Shown here: positions 51,141-59,771 of the stretch, one piece after another
How positions within the stretch are numbered: the first letter of the stretch is position 1
Layout: each line of letters opens with the position of its first letter
Assembly (NCBI GenBank): GCA_020848275.1
Contig: JADLAK010000036.1
Location: 1-64,000, forward strand
Origin: Planctomycetota bacterium
GTDB taxonomy: Bacteria; Planctomycetota; UBA8742; UBA2392
DNA length: 64,000 nt
Direction of reading: 5' to 3'
Made by a program: the position numbers and the translations under genes
Notes under the pieces: model-generated
Databases searched by the model: none
The model's input: only the letters and a program-made list of their open reading frames with translations
Told to the model about the DNA's origin: nothing

Positions 51141-51767
51141 ATGCCCGACCTAGCGAAGCTTGCCAACCTCTCCAAACGGCTGAAAACGTCGCCCAAGACC
51201 GACCACGGCGACGAGTCAAACCTGGCCAAGCCCATTGGCTCGGCTACCGCTGAGGCGGACGACGATGGGCCGGAAGAAGCACCGGCGCCCAGGGCGGCTA
51301 CCTCGGGCCGTGCGGCCCCTGTCGCCACGGCGCCTGTTGCGGCGAGCGGAGGCGGTGGCGGCCCGGTGAGCGTCCACATCGACCTTGGCCCGGTGGCCAG
51401 CATGTTGTCCAAGCTCAACGACAACGTGGCTGAAGTCGCGGCGGAGCTTCGCCGCATCCGTGAAAAAGGCGCAAAAATCGGTTTTGCCGAGGATACGGCG
51501 GAGCAGTTTGACCAGATGCTCAAGCACGTGTCGGCGGGCAGCAAGGCCAACCGCGAACTCGCCGAGAAGGTTGTCACGTCGCTGCCGGATTCGCGCTGGT
51601 ATGGTGACCTTCAGGAGCTGCTGCGCGCCATTGGCGAAAACATGGCTGCGGGCGGCGGTGGGGGCGGTGGTGGAAGTTCCGAAGACATCACGCAGATCAA
51701 GGAACAGCTTGAGATGCAGAAGACGCAACTTTCGGCAATTCTCAGCATCATCCAGCGCCGGCAATAG
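51141..51767 (+). CDS. Helical protein downstream of actin-like gene
   Basis: 208 residues. The N-terminus is charged and disordered with Ala/Pro/Gly-rich linkers (ATSGRAAPVATAPVAAS, GGGGG). The middle (about 75-160) is helical (PVASMLSKLNDNVAEVAAELRRIREKG, FDQMLKHVSAGSKANRELAEKVVTSLP), and after a Gly-rich stretch the end is a coiled coil (DITQIKEQLEMQKTQLSAILSII). No family recognised. Placement right after the actin-like gene with similar disordered style suggests a filament partner, but the terminator between them means it can also be separately expressed. Confidence 0.68.
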   Translation: MPDLAKLANLSKRLKTSPKTDHGDESNLAKPIGSATAEADDDGPEEAPAPRAATSGRAAPVATAPVAASGGGGGPVSVHIDLGPVASMLSKLNDNVAEVAAELRRIREKGAKIGFAEDTAEQFDQMLKHVSAGSKANRELAEKVVTSLPDSRWYGDLQELLRAIGENMAAGGGGGGGGSSEDITQIKEQLEMQKTQLSAILSIIQRRQ

Positions 51768-51787
51768 TCGAATCGAATAATGTCATA

Positions 51788-51818
51788 AAAGGGCACGCGC
51801 AGGCGTGCCCTTTGTTTT
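51788..51818 (+). terminator. Terminator after actin-partner gene
   Basis: Stem AAAGGGCACGC / GCGTGCCCTTT with a GCAG loop, followed by GTTTT. It ends transcription 20 bases after the stop at 51767. Confidence 0.85.
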
Positions 51819-51869
51819 CACGCACTGTCAACACTTCCGCGCCGGGGCCGGGCATGGCAAAACGCCTGC

Positions 51870-52670
51870 ATGAGCGTTCCTACAGTTCACCCCACGGCGA
51901 TCGTGGATTCCTCCGCGGTACTCGAAGCTGACGTCAAAATCGGGCCGTACACCGTTGTCGGCGCAGGCGTCAAGGTCGGCGCGGGCACAACCGTTGGCGC
52001 CCATTGCGTGATTGAGGGTCCCACGGTGATCGGCCAGCGCAACCGCGTCGGCCACCAGTGCAGCTTCGGCGCGCCGCCGCAGGATTTGGGCTACAAGGGC
52101 GATCCGACGCGCCTGGAAATCGGCGACGACAATTTCTTTGGCGACTTCGTGCAGATTTCGCGCGGGACGACCAAAAACGCCGACCAGACCACGCGCATCG
52201 GCAGCCGCAATTTTATCATGGCCTACTGCCACGTCGGCCACGACTGTGTTTTGGGCAACAACATCATCGCCGCCAACGCGGTGCAGCTTGCAGGCCACGT
52301 GAAGGTCGAGGACCGCGTGGTGTTCGGCGGCACTGTCGCGATTCACCAGTTCTGCCGCATCGGCACGTTTGCGATGATTTCCGGCGGCTCAGTGACGAGC
52401 CTGGACATTCCGCCCTATTGCCGCGTCGGCGGCTGGGGCTGCGCGGTCTTCGGGTTGAATTTGATCGGGCTGGAGCGTAACGGTTTCTCGCGCGACCAGA
52501 TTCGCCGCCTGCGCGATGCCTACAAGATTCTTTTCCGCAGCTCGGTGCCTTACGAAGAGGCGCTCAAGAAGATCGAGACCGAGTTTTCCGACAGTAAGGA
52601 AGCGCAAAACTGGGTCAAGTTCTTCCGTGAATCGGACCGCGGCGTCGTGCGCGAGCGCGAGAACAAGTAG
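51870..52670 (+). CDS. lpxA: UDP-N-acetylglucosamine acyltransferase
   Basis: 266 residues. First step of lipid A synthesis: transfer of a hydroxyacyl chain from ACP to UDP-GlcNAc in the cytoplasm. Left-handed beta-helix hexapeptide repeats (IVDSSAVLEADVKIGPYTVV) span about 1-185, and the catalytic His is in AYCHVGHDC (H124, equivalent to E. coli H125). GAPPQDLGYKGDPT and the helical C-terminal domain (DQIRRLRDAYKILFRSS) are typical. It stands alone, without lpxD, fabZ or lpxB. Its presence indicates an LPS-type outer membrane. Confidence 0.96.
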   Translation: MSVPTVHPTAIVDSSAVLEADVKIGPYTVVGAGVKVGAGTTVGAHCVIEGPTVIGQRNRVGHQCSFGAPPQDLGYKGDPTRLEIGDDNFFGDFVQISRGTTKNADQTTRIGSRNFIMAYCHVGHDCVLGNNIIAANAVQLAGHVKVEDRVVFGGTVAIHQFCRIGTFAMISGGSVTSLDIPPYCRVGGWGCAVFGLNLIGLERNGFSRDQIRRLRDAYKILFRSSVPYEEALKKIETEFSDSKEAQNWVKFFRESDRGVVRERENK

Positions 52671-52680
52671 CAGATTTTTC

Positions 52681-52741
52681 CGAGTCCCGTGTCCCGAGTC
52701 AACTGCTTCAGCCACGCGGAACTCGGCACCCGGAACACTCA
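52681..52741. repeat. Short inverted heptamer array after lpxA
   Basis: Left arm CGAGTCC, CGTGTCC, CGAGTCA; right arm ACTCGGC, ACCCGGA, ACACTCA; inverted, period 7, about 20 bases between. It lies between the convergent lpxA and HEAT-protein stops and just touches the latter. Confidence 0.6.
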
Positions 52742-53638
52742 GTCCACTTGCCCGCTGAGCGCCGAATAGGCGTGAAACGCGAAGTCGCGGACCTTGGGGT
52801 CCGGGTCGCTGTCGGCAAGCTTTTTCACGCGCTGGGCGTCGGTTGCAAGGCCGCCGCGTGCCAGCGCCAGGCAGGCGTTGCCGCGCGCGAGCGGGTCGGG
52901 ATCATCCAGCATCTCAAGGATGATTTCCCGGCCGCTGCGGTCGCCCCACGCCGTCAAGTTGCATGCCGCCGCGCGGCGCACGACTTTTGACTCATGGCCC
53001 AGCAATTTCCGAAGTTCGTTCTGCGCTGCGCCCGAGTGCTGGCTGCTGTGTTTCATGGCAGCCAGCGCGTTGCATGCCGCCTCGACCAGCGGCGCGGGGC
53101 GCTGGCCGCTGTTGCGCACGAAATCCAGCGCGCGGGGAAACGTCGTTTCGATCTCGCGGTAGAAACGGTTGAATTGCTCGTCGATGTTGGCGCCGCTGCG
53201 CTTGAACTGCTCTTCGAGGGTCTTGCGGGCGTTGTTGCGCTGCTCGCCCTGCAGGCGCGCGTCGATGTCCTTGCGCTGGGCGTCGTAAGCACTGTTGAGG
53301 CGCAGACGTGAGCCCTCGCGCTCCTCGGCGTTATTCTGCACCTGGATGGCGATCTGGATCAGCGCGTGGGCAACTTCCTTGTCGTTGCTGCTGCCCAGGT
53401 TTTCGTTGATCGCCGCCGGCGAGAGCGGCCGGCCCATCCAGTTCATGTACCAGATGGCAAACACGCTGAGCGGGATCAACAGCGTGAACGCGATCAGCCA
53501 CCAGGGCGGCCGCGTGCTCTTGATCGCTACCGGCGCCGCTTCAGGCTCACGAGACGGCGTTGTACGCCTTCCCGTAAGCGGGTCCGGCGGCAAATCGTCG
53601 TCGATGTTGCCCTGCGGCTGGTTGTCGGAATCGTTCAT
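52739..53638 (-). CDS. HEAT-repeat membrane-anchored protein
   Basis: 299 residues. GAGGG lies 5 bases before the ATG. A disordered acidic N-terminus is followed by one membrane helix (PPWWLIAFTLLIPLSVFAIWYMNWM, about 44-68), a coiled-coil region (about 95-165) and HEAT-like repeats at the C-terminus (ELRKLLGHESKVVRRAAACNLTAWGDRSG, EMLDDPDPLARGNACLALARGG). The HEAT part would face the periplasm and bind a partner. It is last in the cbb3 cluster, 66 bases after the 188-residue gene. A role in oxidase assembly is possible from position only. Confidence 0.72.
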   Translation of the reverse strand: MNDSDNQPQGNIDDDLPPDPLTGRRTTPSREPEAAPVAIKSTRPPWWLIAFTLLIPLSVFAIWYMNWMGRPLSPAAINENLGSSNDKEVAHALIQIAIQVQNNAEEREGSRLRLNSAYDAQRKDIDARLQGEQRNNARKTLEEQFKRSGANIDEQFNRFYREIETTFPRALDFVRNSGQRPAPLVEAACNALAAMKHSSQHSGAAQNELRKLLGHESKVVRRAAACNLTAWGDRSGREIILEMLDDPDPLARGNACLALARGGLATDAQRVKKLADSDPDPKVRDFAFHAYSALSGQVD

Positions 53639-53704
53639 CGTCCCTCGAAATCAAACAGGGGCGCCCGCTGTCGCGACGCCCCCGCCCCAGGTCTGCTGCA
53701 AGCA

Positions 53705-54271
53705 CTACTGTCCGACCGCCGCCTCTTCAACTGTGAGCAACAGCGTGTGCTCCGCCCATCCGCTCCCGGATTTGCACATCAGGTGAACCACGAATTCGCC
53801 GGCTTCCGTTGGCGTGCCGACAAGCGCAAAACCCAGCTTGGTCTGTTTCATCTCAACGCCCGGCGGCATCCCCGGCTTGTTCGGGTCATCCTGGATCACG
53901 CTCCACACGCGACCGACCCGGCCGCCGGTGGCCTTCAGCAACAGCGTCGATTCTTCGCCGACGCGCCAGATCAGCTCGCGCGGCATGTCGATTTTCGGGT
54001 TGATCTTGTCGGGGTATTGGTCGTTGTCGGTCATCTGGGCGTAGTTCGGGCCGTACTTCGGGTAGCCTTCGCTGTGCCAGAAAAATTGGTGCAGGTACGC
54101 GACCACCATGCCTGTGCCAAGGACGATGTACACGACGATCAGCCAAAGGTGCACGGGTTCGCCGTGGGCGTATTCCGTGATGCCGGCATCCGGCCACACC
54201 TCAAGGTGCTCGCCGTGTCCGTGCGCGGTTTCGCCCGCGTGGCCGTGCGCCGTAGCGTGTGCTTCGCTCAT
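53705..54271 (-). CDS. His-rich single-pass protein of the cbb3 cluster
   Basis: 188 residues, overlapping ccoS by ATGA. The N-terminus is very His-rich (HATAHGHAGETAHGHGEHLEV), suggesting metal binding. One membrane helix follows (LWLIVVYIVLGTGMVVAYLHQFFW, about 41-64), then an Ig-like beta domain (RELIWRVGEESTLLLKATGG, TPTEAGEFVVHLMCKSGSGW). In FixGHIS/CcoGHIS operons the single-pass CcoH sits here, but it is not recognisable by sequence. A copper-delivery or CcoH-equivalent role is inferred from position and histidines. Confidence 0.65.
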   Translation of the reverse strand: MSEAHATAHGHAGETAHGHGEHLEVWPDAGITEYAHGEPVHLWLIVVYIVLGTGMVVAYLHQFFWHSEGYPKYGPNYAQMTDNDQYPDKINPKIDMPRELIWRVGEESTLLLKATGGRVGRVWSVIQDDPNKPGMPPGVEMKQTKLGFALVGTPTEAGEFVVHLMCKSGSGWAEHTLLLTVEEAAVGQ

Positions 54272-54486
54272 ACCCTTGCCTCTTCTTTCTTCTCGCGTCG
54301 CGAAACGTCGGATTCAGCAACTGTTGCGTCGTCAAGTTCCAGCAGCCGTTTGGAAACGTCCTCGGTGTTCTCAAACTGCTTGTCTTTAATCGCCCAGACG
54401 AAGAAGCACCACGCCGCCAAGCCGGCCAGCGCCGAAATGACAAACAGGATAATGACGGTGCTTATCTGTAGTTCAAAGGCAAGCAT
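54268..54486 (-). CDS. ccoS: Cbb3 oxidase maturation protein CcoS
   Basis: 72 residues. One membrane helix at the N-terminus (VIILFVISALAGLAAWCFFVWAI), then KDKQFENTEDVSKRLLELDD, the hallmark of CcoS. It overlaps ccoI and the next gene by ATGA on both sides. CcoS is needed to insert cofactors into CcoN. Confidence 0.92.
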   Translation of the reverse strand: MLAFELQISTVIILFVISALAGLAAWCFFVWAIKDKQFENTEDVSKRLLELDDATVAESDVSRREKKEEARV

Positions 54487-56594
54487 CAGGCTGTTCTTTC
54501 GATGGCTTCGCCGCCCAAAACCTCTTCGTGCTCAAATTTACGCTCAAATTCCCGCAGTTGCCATGAGTTTCCGACCACGCAAAGGCTCGAAATCACCATG
54601 GCGACCGCCGCCCATTGAGGCGCCAGAAACCCCGCCGCTGCAACGCCCAGCGCCCCGAGGTTGTAGATAAACGCCCAGAATAAGTTGAGTTTCATCACGA
54701 CGAGCGTGCGCCGCGCCAGTCGCACGGCCAGCGGCAACCGCGTCAGGTCCTCGCCCAGCAAGGTTAGACCCGCAGAAAGCCGCGCCAGGCCCGTTGCTTC
54801 GGCAAAGCTGACGCCGACGCCGGCGGCCATCAGCGCGGGGCCGTCGTTGAACCCGTCGCCGGTCATAATCACGGTGGGGGCGCCCAGCGCGTTGACAGCG
54901 GCAAGCTTTTGTTCGGGCGTGTGGCGGCTGCGCACCGTGAAGATGCCGGTTTCGCGGGCCACACGCTGCGCCGCCGCTTCGTGGTCGCCTGTCACGAGGG
55001 CGACGTCGAGGCCCAGGTCATGCAATTGCGCGATCGCATCGCGCGCCGAAGGCTTGATGCGGTCCTCAAGCAGGATGCGGCCGAGGGGCCGACCGTCCTC
55101 GACCACATACGCGACGCTGGCCTGGGATTCCTCGCCCGCCGCAACGCCGCAGAACTCAGCGGTTCCGAGGCGGATCAACTTGCCTTCGACTTTGCCCTCG
55201 ACGCCGCAACCGGGCACGGCGCGAAAATTTTCCACGGCGGGCAACGCGCCGCCGCGCCAATGGCGCACAATGGCTTTACCCAGGCCGTGTTCGCTTTTGC
55301 TCTCGACGGCGGCGGCCACGCGCAGCAGGTGCTGCTCGTCGATGCCCGCTTGCGGCTGCACGGCTTTTACGTCCGGGCGGCCAAAGGTGAGTGTTCCGGT
55401 TTTGTCGAGCAGCACGTGGCGCGCGTGCGCCAGGCGCTCGAGTGTGCCGCCGTCGCGGATCAGGATGCCCAGTTGCGCGGCGCGGCCCAGCGCAAGCGCG
55501 CTTGCAAGCGGCACCGCAAGCCCAAGCGCGCAGGGGCAGGCGACGAGCAGCACGGCAAGGGCCGCAAATGCGCCCTGCGTGGGCTTGTGCAGCGCGAACT
55601 CCCAAACCAGCCACGTGCCGACTGCGAACAGGATGACCAGCGGAATGAAGACCCGCGCCAGTTTGTCGACGACGCTTTCGAAACGTGTACGGCGCAGCAG
55701 CGCATCGCGCGTCATCTCGAAGATACGCGCGCGCAGCGTCTTTTCGCCCACGGCGGTCACGCGCACAACCAGTTCGCTGTCGCCGTTGACGGTGCCCGCG
55801 AGCACGCTATCGCCGGGACGTTTGGGCACCGCGCGCTCTTCGCCGGTCAGCAGCGCCTCAGGGATGCTGCTCTGGCCGCGTTCGATGACGCCATCGGCGG
55901 GAAGCGCGCCTCCCGGCTCAATCAGCACGCGGTCGCCCGGCACAAGCGCCGACGCGGCGACTTCTTCGACGCCGCCGTCGGGCTTGAGGCGCCGCGATTG
56001 CGACAGGTCCAGCGCCGAGAGCGCCTTCACGCCCGCGATGGTGCGTCGGCGCGCGGCGGCCTCGACGTAACGGCCGAGATTGACCAGCACGAGGATCATG
56101 CTGCCGGAATCGAAATATAGGTCCGGGCGATCCTGCGTGATCAGCGACCATGTCGAGTAGCCGTAAGTCGCGAACGCGCCGATGGCGATCAGCGCGTCGG
56201 CGCTGACGCTGCCCCGAAACAGGCTTTGGAGGCTGCGCCACAGGTAGGGAAAGCCGAGCAGCATGATGATGGCGGTGGCAAGGGCGAACTCAATCCATTC
56301 AAGGATGCGCACGGTGCCAAGCTCGATGCCTTCAAAGCCGCCGAAGTAACGCATCAGCGAAAGCATCATAATGTCCATGGCGAAAAACCACGAAAGGCCG
56401 AGCTGCGCAAGCAGCCAGCTCGAGAGTCCCCTGACGCCTTTTTCGCCGATGATCTTCTGGCAAAGGAAGCAACCATAGCAGCAGAAGCGTTGCCATGCGC
56501 CCGCGACTTCGCCCTGGTGGCCGCTGCCGGCCACGGGCAGGCCGCAGTGGCTGCACAGGGATAGCTGCGTCTTTTCCAGCGCCGCTATTTCCAT
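54486..56594 (-). CDS. ccoI: Copper-exporting P-type ATPase CcoI/FixI type
   Basis: 702 residues. The N-terminus has a metal-binding segment CSHCGLPV and FCCYGCFLC. Eight membrane helices include the copper site VACPCALGLAVP. P-type motifs are complete: TGEERAVPK, phosphorylated D in DKTGTLTFG, and GDGFNDGPAL. CcoI supplies copper for the CuB centre of the cbb3 oxidase. It overlaps the TauE/SafE gene by 10 bases and ccoS by 4, so the operon is tightly coupled. Confidence 0.95.
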   Translation of the reverse strand: MEIAALEKTQLSLCSHCGLPVAGSGHQGEVAGAWQRFCCYGCFLCQKIIGEKGVRGLSSWLLAQLGLSWFFAMDIMMLSLMRYFGGFEGIELGTVRILEWIEFALATAIIMLLGFPYLWRSLQSLFRGSVSADALIAIGAFATYGYSTWSLITQDRPDLYFDSGSMILVLVNLGRYVEAAARRRTIAGVKALSALDLSQSRRLKPDGGVEEVAASALVPGDRVLIEPGGALPADGVIERGQSSIPEALLTGEERAVPKRPGDSVLAGTVNGDSELVVRVTAVGEKTLRARIFEMTRDALLRRTRFESVVDKLARVFIPLVILFAVGTWLVWEFALHKPTQGAFAALAVLLVACPCALGLAVPLASALALGRAAQLGILIRDGGTLERLAHARHVLLDKTGTLTFGRPDVKAVQPQAGIDEQHLLRVAAAVESKSEHGLGKAIVRHWRGGALPAVENFRAVPGCGVEGKVEGKLIRLGTAEFCGVAAGEESQASVAYVVEDGRPLGRILLEDRIKPSARDAIAQLHDLGLDVALVTGDHEAAAQRVARETGIFTVRSRHTPEQKLAAVNALGAPTVIMTGDGFNDGPALMAAGVGVSFAEATGLARLSAGLTLLGEDLTRLPLAVRLARRTLVVMKLNLFWAFIYNLGALGVAAAGFLAPQWAAVAMVISSLCVVGNSWQLREFERKFEHEEVLGGEAIERTA

Positions 56595-57379
56595 GCGGTT
56601 TCCGCCTGTGCCACCGCGGGCGACTCATGGTGATGTTCGTGGCCAAAATGCAGGTAGGGCTCGAGGAACGGGATGCCGCGCGCGATGGTCAAAAGCCCGA
56701 CGGCGAGCATCAGCACCGCCGCGACGCGAAGCAGTTTGCGCCGCGCGCCCGCGCTGACGGCCGCGCCGAACATGCCCAGGGACATCATGATCGGCATCGT
56801 GCCGATCGCAAAGCCGAGCCCGACTACGGGCGCGACCCAGGGATTCTGGAAGCGCGCGGCGGCGTAAAATGCCGCCATCAACATCACATAGACGAGCGGA
56901 CAGGGCAGCAGGCCGTTGAGCAGGCCTAGCGCCAGCGGCGCAAAGGGCGAGCGATTGCGCGTCAACGAACGGCCAAAGAGCGCGATTTGCTCAGCGATAA
57001 AGCTTGATTTGATGCGGCTCCAGAGCGGCAGCGGCACACCCAGCAGCCAAAGGCCCGTCAGCAAGATCGCGATGCCCACGAGGATCGACAGCCCGCGCGC
57101 CCCCCAGGTGCCGTATTCGCCAAGGCCCGAGCCGTCGCGGATCAGCAAGCCCGCCACGCCCGCGAGGCAGGCCAGGAAAACGTAAGTGAACCCGCGCCCG
57201 AAGTTGTAGAGCGCCACGCGGCGCGCTCGCACGCCAAGGCCGCCGGGCAGCGTCGACAATGAAAGCGGGAAGCCGCCGCACATGCCCGCGCAGTGGGCCG
57301 CGCCGCCGACGCCAAACAATGCGCCGGCCGCGCCGACAGCCAGCAGGCTCATTCCCGGCACGTATTCGATGGACATCAT
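56585..57379 (-). CDS. TauE/SafE-like membrane transport protein
   Basis: 264 residues from tandem ATG codons at 57379/57376. Six to seven membrane helices, with GGAAHCAGMCGGFPLSLS at the first helix, a Cys/Met motif seen in SafE-family proteins beside CcoI. NGLLPCPLVYVMLMAA is the second hallmark. The C-terminus is His-rich (HFGHEHHHESP). In other bacteria these proteins flank ccoI/ccoS and are suspected to help copper supply. It sits between the oxidase subunits and ccoI. The substrate is unproven. Confidence 0.88.
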   Translation of the reverse strand: MMSIEYVPGMSLLAVGAAGALFGVGGAAHCAGMCGGFPLSLSTLPGGLGVRARRVALYNFGRGFTYVFLACLAGVAGLLIRDGSGLGEYGTWGARGLSILVGIAILLTGLWLLGVPLPLWSRIKSSFIAEQIALFGRSLTRNRSPFAPLALGLLNGLLPCPLVYVMLMAAFYAAARFQNPWVAPVVGLGFAIGTMPIMMSLGMFGAAVSAGARRKLLRVAAVLMLAVGLLTIARGIPFLEPYLHFGHEHHHESPAVAQAETAWK

Positions 57380-57458
57380 GGCGGGCAATTCTTGCAGAAA
57401 ACAAGCGGGGCGGAAAGCCGACGCGCGGCCCCCGCCCCGTCCCCACAGTACTTCAAGC

Positions 57459-59600
57459 CTAGTTGTTGCCGATGTTGGTAACACCCAGCCGCGCCAGTTT
57501 GCGCACGTAATAAACCAGCGACCAGGCGTCGAGGTCCGTCCAGCCCGGCAGAACCTGCGCGCCCATGGGCGTGCCGGCGATGCCGTTGCGCAGCGTGATG
57601 TAGATGTCCTCGGGGCTCGAACCCATCTTGAACTGGCCCATCCAAATATTGCGCGGGGCAAAGCCAAGCTTATTGATGACTTCCGCGCGTTGCTCGCCCC
57701 AGCCGTCGGCGTCGGCGCCGTGGCAGTTCAGGCATTGGGTTTTGCCCAGGGCGCCCGGGAGCGCGCGCGTGCCCTTGAAGAGTTCTTCGCCGCGCTTTTC
57801 GAGATAGGGCGTATCGACCACGACGCCCGCTTCGTCCTTGGTAGGCACGGCGGGGATCGGGATGCGCAATTCGTGGCTTTCACGTACGGCTTTCAATTCC
57901 CAGAAGTCACGCACACCGCCATCATAGGGTGAGACGCCGCCGGCCTCGGCGCCCGCGCGCGTGGTCTGGTCCTTGCCGATGTACATCACGAAGTTGACGA
58001 GGTCCCACACTTCCCAATCGGTCAGGAACGGCCACGAGGGCATCGACGAGGGCATCATGCCGTTACGGATAGTGTGAAAAATATCGCGCGGCAGAGGCAG
58101 CACCGCCGTCGTGCTGCGATACTTGTAAAGTTTGTAGTAGCCGATATTCAGCGTGCGGCCATCGGGTCCGACGGGTGTGTTCAGGGTCAGGTTGCGCGGT
58201 TCCGGAGCGAGGAAACGAGCCGCCGGGCCAAAACCGTTGCCGATCATGTCGAACTTGCCCTGCTCGCGCGGCTCAAGGTAGTCGCGGTCAAGCGAGAGGC
58301 GCAGGGTTTCGGTGAAGCGGTCCTCGCCAAGCTGGTCATCGAGGCCGCCGTGGCAGCCGACGCACTTCTTACCGAACAAGTCAGCGCCGCGCTTGACGCT
58401 TTCGTGCCAGTTGCGCACGCGTTGGCGGCCAAGCTCAGCAGGGACCATGCCGCCGTTTTCGTCGCGGATGCTGGTCTCTTCGCGCTCAAGGCCATCCTTC
58501 AGTAACTCCGCGATCGCGGGCGCCATGACGTAGTCAGGCTCGCCCGTGGGGCGCGAGACGCCGGGCTGGATGCGCCAGTTGCCTACCTGGAAGTTCTTCT
58601 TGCGGCCAAGTTTCAGGAATTCGCGGCGAAGCGCCTCGTCGTCCTTGTTAACCGACCACTTGGTAAAGACATCGGCCCATTCCTTCGTGGTGCCGATGGA
58701 AGTGCCGCGCGACTGCACATAGGCAACGAGGTTGATCATGTCTTGCGTCGGGCGCGGCGCTATGCGGACCACCGGGAAAGCGTTGTGGCTAAGGGGATCG
58801 CTGCGGCCCTTGAACAATATCCAGGCGCGGTTCCTGTAGGCTTCGTCCTGCTCGCGAAGGAACTCGAACATGTTGCCCTCGGCGTCGGCGGCGGCGCCGG
58901 CGAAGACTTTCTTCGTCGAATTCCTGTCGGCCACCAGCGCATCGGCGATCTCGCCCTCGATGGCGTCGCGATCGGCGGCGGGAAGCTGGATGAAATATTC
59001 ACCCATGTAACCAAAGGGCGCCATGATGCTTTGCGGGACGGTGAACTTCGGGTTGAAGAAGTGCGCGTAGTGCCAGTCGTCGGGGCGCAGACCGCCTTCA
59101 CGCAGCAGGTCAGGACCGACGCGGCGCGTGGCGAACATGTGCGGATTTTCCCACGACGCTTCGCCAATCTGGGCGGTGGGGCCCCAGCGGCGGTTTTCAT
59201 ACTCGAGCGGGCGCACGAACTGGCTGTGGCAGTGCCAGCACACGGACTTCTTGTAGACCTCCATGCCTTGTTCAAGGTTCATGGAGTTGGCGACGGCGTC
59301 TTTGTCAAACGTGATGTTATGAAGTGCGCCGACATATGCGCCCCAGGACTGCAGGCGGGAGGTGTGGGCGTTGTTTGTGGCAACAACATCGCCTGCGCGC
59401 TGAGCGGTGAAAAGCTGGAGGAACTCGGCCTCACGGAACTTCGAGAGGCCATCCCAGTGAAACACGGGCACGCGTTCGCCGGTGACCACGTTGGTGACGT
59501 AGTGTTCGGTGGTCTGGGGATCAGTCCAGGCCAACAACACGACGGTCACAAACGTGGCGAGATAGAAACCTGCGCCGGCCAATAGAATGTATTTTTTCAT
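57459..59600 (-). CDS. ccoO: Fused CcoO/CcoP-type triheme cytochrome c subunit
   Basis: 713 residues. One N-terminal membrane anchor (LLAGAGFYLATFVTVVLLAW) precedes a CcoO-type domain: heme motif CWHCH (121-125) with SQFVRPLEYENRRWGP and later PRPTQDMINLVAYVQS. Two further c-heme domains follow, CVGCH (413-417) and CLNCH (623-627), a di-heme arrangement like CcoP. CcoO and CcoP are normally separate proteins; here they form one chain with CcoP's own membrane anchor missing. It would carry electrons into CcoN. It lies 171 bases downstream of ccoN with a stem-loop in between. Confidence 0.92.
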   Translation of the reverse strand: MKKYILLAGAGFYLATFVTVVLLAWTDPQTTEHYVTNVVTGERVPVFHWDGLSKFREAEFLQLFTAQRAGDVVATNNAHTSRLQSWGAYVGALHNITFDKDAVANSMNLEQGMEVYKKSVCWHCHSQFVRPLEYENRRWGPTAQIGEASWENPHMFATRRVGPDLLREGGLRPDDWHYAHFFNPKFTVPQSIMAPFGYMGEYFIQLPAADRDAIEGEIADALVADRNSTKKVFAGAAADAEGNMFEFLREQDEAYRNRAWILFKGRSDPLSHNAFPVVRIAPRPTQDMINLVAYVQSRGTSIGTTKEWADVFTKWSVNKDDEALRREFLKLGRKKNFQVGNWRIQPGVSRPTGEPDYVMAPAIAELLKDGLEREETSIRDENGGMVPAELGRQRVRNWHESVKRGADLFGKKCVGCHGGLDDQLGEDRFTETLRLSLDRDYLEPREQGKFDMIGNGFGPAARFLAPEPRNLTLNTPVGPDGRTLNIGYYKLYKYRSTTAVLPLPRDIFHTIRNGMMPSSMPSWPFLTDWEVWDLVNFVMYIGKDQTTRAGAEAGGVSPYDGGVRDFWELKAVRESHELRIPIPAVPTKDEAGVVVDTPYLEKRGEELFKGTRALPGALGKTQCLNCHGADADGWGEQRAEVINKLGFAPRNIWMGQFKMGSSPEDIYITLRNGIAGTPMGAQVLPGWTDLDAWSLVYYVRKLARLGVTNIGNN

Positions 59601-59670
59601 GACGCCCTAGTGTTGCCTGACTTTTGACTTTCGAGGTGCACTCGTTTTGCTGGTTTCGGGTTTCATCTGG

Positions 59671-59722
59671 CCGCGACTTCGCTCGCACTCGCCCTTCGGG
59701 CTTCTGCTTCGTGTCGTCGCGG
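59671..59722. other. Stem-loop between ccoN and ccoO
   Basis: Outer arms CCGCGAC / GTCGCGG with an inner GCCC-GAA-GGGC hairpin, GC-rich, in the 171-base gap. It could set subunit stoichiometry by RNA processing or partial termination, but no T-run supports a classical terminator on the minus strand. Confidence 0.35.
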
Positions 59723-59771
59723 AAAAATCGAAACGCTTATCTCCTGCAGTCGACCGACTTCATGCTTCCGA

